Source: CAVPKN01 sp964588495
GTDB lineage: Bacteria > Chlamydiota > Chlamydiia > Chlamydiales > JAAKFR01
Length of the DNA: 64,000 bases
Assembly: GCA_964588495.1 (NCBI GenBank)
Contig: CAZPPS010000009.1
Span: forward strand, 1-64,000
Direction of reading: 5' to 3'
Positions 60,208 through 64,000 of this stretch are shown piece by piece. The notes beneath the pieces were generated by a model, which saw only the letters and a program-made list of their open reading frames with translations, did not search any database and was not told where the DNA came from. A program made the translations under genes and the position numbers. How positions within the stretch are numbered: position 1 is the stretch's first letter; every line of letters starts with the position of its first letter.

Positions 60208-60260
60208 CGTGCCCGTGCCCGATCCGAAATTTCGGACAGGGGCACGCTCACGGGCACGTA
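60208..60260. repeat. CCGTGN hairpin, copy 6
   Basis: Left arm 60208-60230 (ACGTGCCCGTGCCCGATCC...) pairs with 60231-60260, which holds an extra GCTCAC unit. The centre CCGAAATTTCGG is itself palindromic. Confidence 0.85.
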
Positions 60261-60331
60261 AAGAAATTCAAAAATTTGCACCTTGCAAAAAAAATAATTA
60301 ATTTGTTATGTCTGTGCAAAAGGAGATCGTT

Positions 60332-60640
60332 ATGAAGAAATTGATTTCGACATTGTGTGTAGTTTTGATGATTTTTGCTGCAAAAGCGCCAAGCCTTTAC
60401 GGTTCTTGTGGTGCCCCTTGTGGAGAACCATGCCAAACAACATATTGTGATGCACCTTGTGCAGCACCTTGCGCACCTTATGCACCTTATGCACCCTGTG
60501 ACGCTCCATGCGCCCCATGTGCACCTGCTGCTGGAACTTGCTGTGGAACTTCGTGGATACCTTTAATTGTTGCTGCTGGTGCAATTGCAGTTGGCGTAGC
60601 TTTTGTTGTATCACACAACCGTGGTCACCACGGACACTAA
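60332..60640 (+). CDS. Cys/Pro/Ala-rich envelope-type protein with C-terminal helix, copy 1
   Basis: 102 aa. ATG 60332 follows AAAGGAG; an ATG 24 bases upstream is unlikely. The signal peptide (MKKLISTLCVVLMIFAAKAPSLYG) leads to a Cys/Pro/Ala-rich stretch (CGAPCGEPC, CAAPCAPYAPYAPC), then TSWIPLIVAAGAIAVGVAFVV (membrane helix) and a His-rich tail (SHNRGHHGH). At least 14 Cys lie between the signal and the helix. The design is shared with the next two genes; Cys-rich proteins form disulfide networks in chlamydial envelopes (OmcA, OmcB), which makes a structural role likely. Confidence 0.7.
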   Translation: MKKLISTLCVVLMIFAAKAPSLYGSCGAPCGEPCQTTYCDAPCAAPCAPYAPYAPCDAPCAPCAPAAGTCCGTSWIPLIVAAGAIAVGVAFVVSHNRGHHGH

Positions 60641-60685
60641 GAACTGAAACGTAACAAATACGTTAACCAGTTATCGAAAATATTA

Positions 60686-60717
60686 TCAGAGATGCTGTCT
60701 AAAGGCAGCATTTCTGA
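60686..60717 (+). terminator. Hairpin after the first Cys-rich gene
   Basis: TCAGAGATGCTG (60686-60697) pairs with CAGCATTTCTGA (60706-60717) over 12 bp with one G-T pair, followed by CATTATAGTTT. Placed 46 bases after the stop codon. Confidence 0.6.
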
Positions 60718-60730
60718 CATTATAGTTTAA

Positions 60731-60791
60731 CAAAAGTTTTTGTACTTTTGGCCGCTTCAAAGTCCCGCGGTTAAAAGTACAAAAACCTTTG
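60731..60791. repeat. 25-bp inverted repeat between Cys-rich genes
   Basis: CAAAAGTTTTTGTACTTTTG... (60731-60755) and its inverse (60767-60791) differ at three of 25 positions, with an 11-base loop. It lies 24 bases before the next start codon, within its likely leader. Confidence 0.85.
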
Positions 60792-60815
60792 TCAAGCTGT
60801 GCGAGGAGACTTTGA

Positions 60816-61112
60816 ATGAAAAAAACGGTTGCTGTATTTTGTATTATCTTAGCTGTAATGTTTGGTTTTCCTGGATCTCAAGCGACAGCTGCTGCCCCTT
60901 GCGGTCCCAATACTTGCCAGGTTGATTCTTCTATTCCATATTGCGAGCCTTGCGCTCCTTATCCTGCTCCCTGCGGACCACCTTGTGCTCCCGCTTGCGG
61001 CGCTAATTGCGGCGTTTCATTATGTGCCGTTGGAGTTGCTGTTGCAGCTGTGATCGCAGCTGGTGCAATTATTTTGCTTGCCGGCAAAACCGAACATGCG
61101 CATTCTCATTAG
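60816..61112 (+). CDS. Cys/Pro/Ala-rich envelope-type protein with C-terminal helix, copy 2
   Basis: 98 aa, ATG 60816 with GAGGAG upstream. The signal peptide (MKKTVAVFCIILAVMFGFPG) is followed by CGPNTC, PYCEPCAPYPAPCGPPCAPACGANCG (interrupted here only for reading), then the helix GVSLCAVGVAVAAVIAAGA and the tail KTEHAHSH. The order of parts and the His tail are those of the previous gene. It follows the palindrome 60731-60791. Confidence 0.7.
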   Translation: MKKTVAVFCIILAVMFGFPGSQATAAAPCGPNTCQVDSSIPYCEPCAPYPAPCGPPCAPACGANCGVSLCAVGVAVAAVIAAGAIILLAGKTEHAHSH

Positions 61113-61144
61113 TCTGATTTAAGAAAAATTATTCGGAGTAGTGG

Positions 61145-61615
61145 ATGAAACGGCTGACTGCAATTGTTGTACTTTTGACTTTTTGGATTTCCCCTTTACG
61201 GGCTGCCTCAGATACCTTTGTTGATTATCAAAACTACAATCACGGCTACTGCCCTGAATGTGGAAGTTTTCCTTGCAGATGTGGCGAAAGAGCTGCCGGT
61301 AATAATCTTGCCCCTGAAGAGGCACCTGTTCCACCACCCCCTCCTGCAGGCCCTGGTTTTTCCTACGGTGGTCCACCAGCCCCTGCTCCCAACGGCCGTG
61401 TTCCTCCACCACCACCAGGTGTCGCTGCAAAAACGCCACCTCCTCCTGCTCCTCCAACGCCTGCTTGCAAAAAACCAGAGCCCTGTGCCCCAGCTGCAGT
61501 GTGTGCCACAAATTGCGGCGTAAGACTAATCTGGGTAGGGCTTGGAATTGTGGTTCTGGCAACAGGAGCTGCCATCATCATTAGCTCCAACAACGGCGCC
61601 GCTCCCTTCCATTAA
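61145..61615 (+). CDS. Pro/Cys-rich envelope-type protein with C-terminal helix, copy 3
   Basis: 156 aa, ATG 61145 after CGGAG. The signal peptide (MKRLTAIVVLLTFWISPLRA) precedes CPECGSFPCRCGERA, a proline run (PVPPPPPAGPGF, PPPPPGVAAKTPPPPAPP) and then ACKKPEPCAPAAVCATNCG, followed by the helix WVGLGIVVLATGAAIIIS and a short tail ending PFH. The last 60 residues align with copies 1 and 2, while the Pro-rich middle is new. Thirty-two bases from copy 2. Confidence 0.7.
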   Translation: MKRLTAIVVLLTFWISPLRAASDTFVDYQNYNHGYCPECGSFPCRCGERAAGNNLAPEEAPVPPPPPAGPGFSYGGPPAPAPNGRVPPPPPGVAAKTPPPPAPPTPACKKPEPCAPAAVCATNCGVRLIWVGLGIVVLATGAAIIISSNNGAAPFH

Positions 61616-61629
61616 CAGTTGCTCATTAA

Positions 61630-62373
61630 ATGTTACGAGCCCATGCACACAAACTCTCCTGGATTGCGGCCTTTCTTCGCCGCTCTTCAATTGCCAAGAA
61701 GACTTTATGCCTATTGCATAGCGGCGAAGGATCGCCGCCCTTCAGAGGCAGTTCCAAAACTCATTTGCCCGGCAAAATCGCTCTTTTGAAGCCATTTGCA
61801 TCCATTTTCCTCGGCCAGCTCAACGAAGGCCGCCCTCGTCAAATGGAACGTGGCAGCTTTACTGCCTCTTGCAACTGGACGCAAAATAATCAATTTTTCC
61901 GGGCAAAGCAGTTTTGCAACTACCTCTCTAGGAAGGCTGTCTGTATTATAACGCTGCTTCTCCTTGTGTTTAGCCTTACAGGATGCAGAGGAAAAGGTTG
62001 GTTTTATAGCGATGTCAAATCAGATTGCGCACGGTTTAACTCGGCTCTTTTAAGCCATTGCTCCCCTGAGGCATTTAATGGAATTGAACTGCAGCTTTTA
62101 AGAGGTGAATTTGGGATACTGGCTTTTCTCAATATTAGTTCGGGATCTCTGAACTCTCCCACTGCCGCTTTAGAAATTGAGGGGATACGCTATTTGTACA
62201 CCGCGCATGTGATGCAGGGAGGGCAAAGGGTGCTTCTGCCTCCAGAAGCCGCTGATTTTATCATCACTTCTTTACTCAACGGTCTAAACGTAAAAATCTG
62301 TTTAAACGGCTATATGAGCGAGTTTTTCCCTGAAAACTTTGCACGCAAATACAAGTGCTTTAGCCGGCAATAA
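61630..62373 (+). CDS. Putative lipoprotein with repeat-encoded N terminus
   Basis: 247 aa from ATG 61630; Met72 (61843) is an alternative start. A lipobox-type signal (IITLLLLVFSLTGC, Cys119) is preceded by 95 residues, the first 40 of which (KLSWIAAFLRRSSIAKK) come from palindromic element X. The mature part ends CLNGYMSEFFPENFARKYKCFS and has no recognised domain. The mature sequence is unrelated by eye to the lipoprotein at 51576-52100, which carries the same translated element. The stop overlaps the opposing gene by 14 bases. The true start is uncertain. Confidence 0.5.
   Translation: MLRAHAHKLSWIAAFLRRSSIAKKTLCLLHSGEGSPPFRGSSKTHLPGKIALLKPFASIFLGQLNEGRPRQMERGSFTASCNWTQNNQFFRAKQFCNYLSRKAVCIITLLLLVFSLTGCRGKGWFYSDVKSDCARFNSALLSHCSPEAFNGIELQLLRGEFGILAFLNISSGSLNSPTAALEIEGIRYLYTAHVMQGGQRVLLPPEAADFIITSLLNGLNVKICLNGYMSEFFPENFARKYKCFSRQ
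61650..61750. repeat. Palindromic element X, copy 2 (translated)
   Basis: AACTCTCCTGGATTGCGGCC ... GCGGCGAAGGATCGCCGCCC matches the reverse complement of 51993-52093. The arms are less perfect than in copy 1. It is preceded by TTACGAGCCCATGCAC (61633-61648), a 16-base string also found at 49264-49279, beside the lipoprotein remnant. Confidence 0.8.
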
Positions 62374-62740
62374 GCGATTCTGGGACATCCTTCAGGGGCT
62401 CAACCCTGAACAAAATCTCCATTTTCTTGCCGTTGATATTCAAGTCAAGCACAGAACTTAACCGTGTTAGCAATATATTGAAGGGCACTTTCACATGATG
62501 ATTGCCCACATCTATTGCAATGGCAGAGCTGCCCAGAATTTCTTCTGAGGCATAAATTTGATGGCATAACGCTTCAAATTGGGTCAGGTGTCTTAACAAA
62601 GTGTCATCATCAAAGGCATATTTTCGCCTGCAACTAGGGCAGGGAACAATTTTATGAAAATGCTTCCGGTCAAGCACCGAAAACAAAATGGGGGCATCAC
62701 ATTCTTGACAGTGAAACTGTAATTTGTGTCCGTTCTGCAT
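62360..62740 (-). CDS. Zinc-ribbon protein, function unknown
   Basis: 126 aa. A zinc ribbon is visible at the start: FHCQECDAP and, after a short loop, VPCPSCRRKYAFDD (C-x2-C twice). The rest (LLRHLTQFEALCHQIYASEE and DLNINGKKMEILFRVEP) has no recognised family. Single gene; the CCGTGN-like hairpin copy 7 lies upstream, between it and the small heat-shock gene. Confidence 0.65.
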   Translation of the reverse strand: MQNGHKLQFHCQECDAPILFSVLDRKHFHKIVPCPSCRRKYAFDDDTLLRHLTQFEALCHQIYASEEILGSSAIAIDVGNHHVKVPFNILLTRLSSVLDLNINGKKMEILFRVEPLKDVPESLIAG

Positions 62741-62815
62741 CGTATCAATCCTTCGGTTAACTGACTCTTATAACAAAAGATTCTGCAAAAAACAACATGT
62801 AGATTGCCGAAATCA

Positions 62816-62867
62816 GTGTCTTTGCCCTTGCCCTTGCCCGATCTAACTTTCGGGCAAAGGGGGACAC
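62816..62867. repeat. CCGTGN-type hairpin, copy 7 (CCCTTG variant)
   Basis: GTGTCTTTGCCCTTGCCCTT... (62816-62841) pairs imperfectly with TCGGGCAAAGGGGGACAC (62850-62867). The hexamer unit here is CCCTTG rather than CCGTGC, but the architecture is the same. It lies downstream of the hsp20 gene. Confidence 0.75.
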
Positions 62868-62881
62868 GGAAAAGGAAAACG

Positions 62882-63322
62882 CTAACTTCCCTTAACCTTA
62901 ATCTTCTTAGCCTCTACCTGTCTATCCTTGTGCTTATTGAAGATGATTTTCATGACGCCATCTTTGCACTCTGCTTCTGGCTCTTGAGAGGCATCAATTT
63001 CATCCCAGAGGGGAACACAATAAGAAAAACTGGTTTGTGACTGGCGGTAAAACTGTCTTTTTTTATCTTCCTCTTCTTCCTTTTTACTTCCTTTAATCCA
63101 AAGGATATTGTTGTTGTCTACCGACACATCAATATCTTTAGCAGAAAGACCGGGAACCGCAGCCTCAACATAGACATTTTTGTCATCGCTTGAAATACTC
63201 AAGCCTGATAGGCCAGGATTAAAATCCTCTAACACATTTTCAATGAATTTACCTAAACCCAATAATTCACTTGCTCTTTTTGGTGTTGGAAATTGGGCTT
63301 TCCAGCGTGGAAGAAAACTCAT
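62882..63322 (-). CDS. Small heat-shock protein (HSP20/alpha-crystallin)
   Basis: 146 aa. Start ATG 63322 with AAGGAGGG upstream; a longer frame to 63406 has no RBS. The alpha-crystallin domain (about 45-140) has VYVEAAVPGLSAKDIDVSVDNN, ILWIKGSKKEEEEDKK and KDGVMKIIFNK. HSP20 proteins hold unfolding proteins as ATP-independent chaperones. Divergent from transaldolase with 77 bases between, in which the heat-shock promoter should lie; no clear CIRCE or other operator was seen. Confidence 0.85.
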   Translation of the reverse strand: MSFLPRWKAQFPTPKRASELLGLGKFIENVLEDFNPGLSGLSISSDDKNVYVEAAVPGLSAKDIDVSVDNNNILWIKGSKKEEEEDKKRQFYRQSQTSFSYCVPLWDEIDASQEPEAECKDGVMKIIFNKHKDRQVEAKKIKVKGS

Positions 63323-63399
63323 ATACCCTCCTTGAACGTAAGTGGTTGTCAAAAAACTTATTATATGATAAATTTCATAAAAAAGGAAGAGGTTAACGA

Positions 63400-64000
63400 A
63401 TGGCAAGCAAGCTCGATCAACTCAAACAGATGACAATTGTAGTTAGCGATACAGGCGATATCAACAGCATTAAAAAATATGAGCCCACCGATGCGACTAC
63501 AAACCCTTCGCTCATCTTTCAGGCTGCACAAGAAGAACAATACCAATACCTAATCGATGATGCCATCCGTTTTGGTCTGCAAAAAACTTCTAACGAAGAG
63601 ACCCTGCTCCATTTTATTATGGACAAGCTCTTTGTCAATTTTGGTATCGAAATCTTAAAGATCGTTCCAGGCCGTGTTTCTACGGAAGTGGACGCGCGCC
63701 TCTCTTTTGATGTAGCCGGAAGCGTTCTTAAAGCTGTCACTCTTGTAGGTCTTTATGAAGCGGCAGGAATTGATAGAAGCCGTGTTCTTATCAAGCTAGC
63801 CTCCACATGGGAAGGTGTGCAAGCTGCAAAGATCCTCGAAAAAGAGGGTATCCACTGCAACATGACGTTGATGTTCAGTTTGGTACAAGCCATTGCCTGT
63901 GCAGAAGCAAAAGCGACTCTTATCTCCCCTTTTGTCGGACGGATCCTTGACTGGCATCTAGCCCACGATAAAGTCGAAGGTTTTGCTCCCGAAAAAGACC
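63400..64000 (+). CDS. tal: Transaldolase (3' end beyond the window)
   Basis: 200 residues are visible from ATG 63400 (AAGGAAGAGG upstream); the frame is open to the window end. Motifs of TalB-type enzymes: YEPTDATTNPSLIF (near 27-40), GRVSTEVDARLSFD and IKLASTWEGVQAAKILE with the Schiff-base Lys, followed by NMTLMFSLVQA. Transfers a dihydroxyacetone unit in the pentose phosphate pathway. In C. trachomatis tal also lies close to the V-ATPase operon (CT313, from memory). Confidence 0.93.
   Translation, partial: MASKLDQLKQMTIVVSDTGDINSIKKYEPTDATTNPSLIFQAAQEEQYQYLIDDAIRFGLQKTSNEETLLHFIMDKLFVNFGIEILKIVPGRVSTEVDARLSFDVAGSVLKAVTLVGLYEAAGIDRSRVLIKLASTWEGVQAAKILEKEGIHCNMTLMFSLVQAIACAEAKATLISPFVGRILDWHLAHDKVEGFAPEKD

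Noticed and set aside
61119..61562. Antisense open frame opposite the Pro-rich gene
   Set aside because: A consequence of the repetitive Pro/Ala/Gly codons on the plus strand; Gln/Leu/His-rich low complexity, no RBS.
1..64000. tRNA, rRNA and riboswitch genes
   Set aside because: No cloverleaf with a GGTTCRA-type T-loop, no rRNA segment and no recognisable riboswitch core was seen on either strand by eye.

Overview
The window reads as a chromosomal segment of a chlamydia-like bacterium (order Chlamydiales, most likely an amoeba-associated 'environmental' family rather than Chlamydiaceae). The grounds are the gene content together with gene order recalled from Chlamydia trachomatis: a fused double-length UvrA (1863 aa), a PknD-type kinase with a DWG motif followed by valS, an archaeal/vacuolar-type ATPase operon containing a DUF2764 gene, a transaldolase, and a cluster lpxL - ybbR - cdaA - cydA - cydB - phoH - two conserved hypotheticals that follows the CT010-CT017 order. 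The synteny statements are from memory and were not computed. No rRNA, tRNA, CRISPR array or complete insertion sequence was found. A 100-N scaffold gap lies at 9348-9447, so this is a draft assembly.

Layout. 1-4.3 kb: the 3' end of a class II cyclic-nucleotide phosphodiesterase-like gene, a short ORF with a histidine-rich C terminus and a strong ribosome-binding site, a probable C58 (YopT-like) cysteine protease, a polar amino-acid ABC importer (binding protein, permease, ATPase) and a FkbM methyltransferase. 4.3-9.2 kb: bicupin, RlmK-like rRNA methyltransferase, YqeY, a transglutaminase (Tgl)-like gene that appears frameshifted, and a small outer-membrane beta-barrel. 9.6-15 kb: aldo/keto reductase, AAA_28 ATPase, and a phoH - membrane protein - ABC-F operon. 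15.2-27.6 kb: SWIM-finger protein, SH3-domain secreted protein, ComM, cytochrome bd, c-di-AMP synthase CdaA with its regulator YbbR, a WaaG-like glycosyltransferase flanked by two long palindromic repeats, LpxL acyltransferase, RsmE and a protein with three internal repeats. 27.8-45.5 kb: two tandem OppA-like proteins (one fused to a 430-residue unknown domain), pyruvate kinase, UvrA, PknD and ValRS.

45.5-51.6 kb is an accessory block between valS and the ATPase operon: a small membrane protein, an AGCS amino-acid/sodium symporter, DAHP synthase and five tandem copies of a small bilobed-hydrophobic protein family beginning M(C/S)IQG, interrupted by a DUF4143 ATPase gene. I see these five as a candidate undescribed family, possibly inclusion-membrane-type proteins. 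51.6-59.6 kb is the ATPase operon (E, DUF2764, A, B, D, I, K, lipoprotein), whose K subunit carries the residues expected for a sodium-binding rotor. 59.7-62.4 kb holds a secreted protein, three tandem Cys/Pro-rich envelope-type proteins (each signal peptide, Cys/Pro-rich segment, membrane helix, short tail) and a lipoprotein. The window ends with a zinc-ribbon protein, a small heat-shock protein and the start of transaldolase.

Three repeat families recur between genes: hairpins built from CCGTGN hexamers (seven copies plus a remnant, up to 33-bp perfect arms), CACAAAG/ACCACAGAG palindromes (two copies), and an approximately 100-bp palindrome (two copies) that is translated as the N terminus of two unrelated lipoprotein genes.
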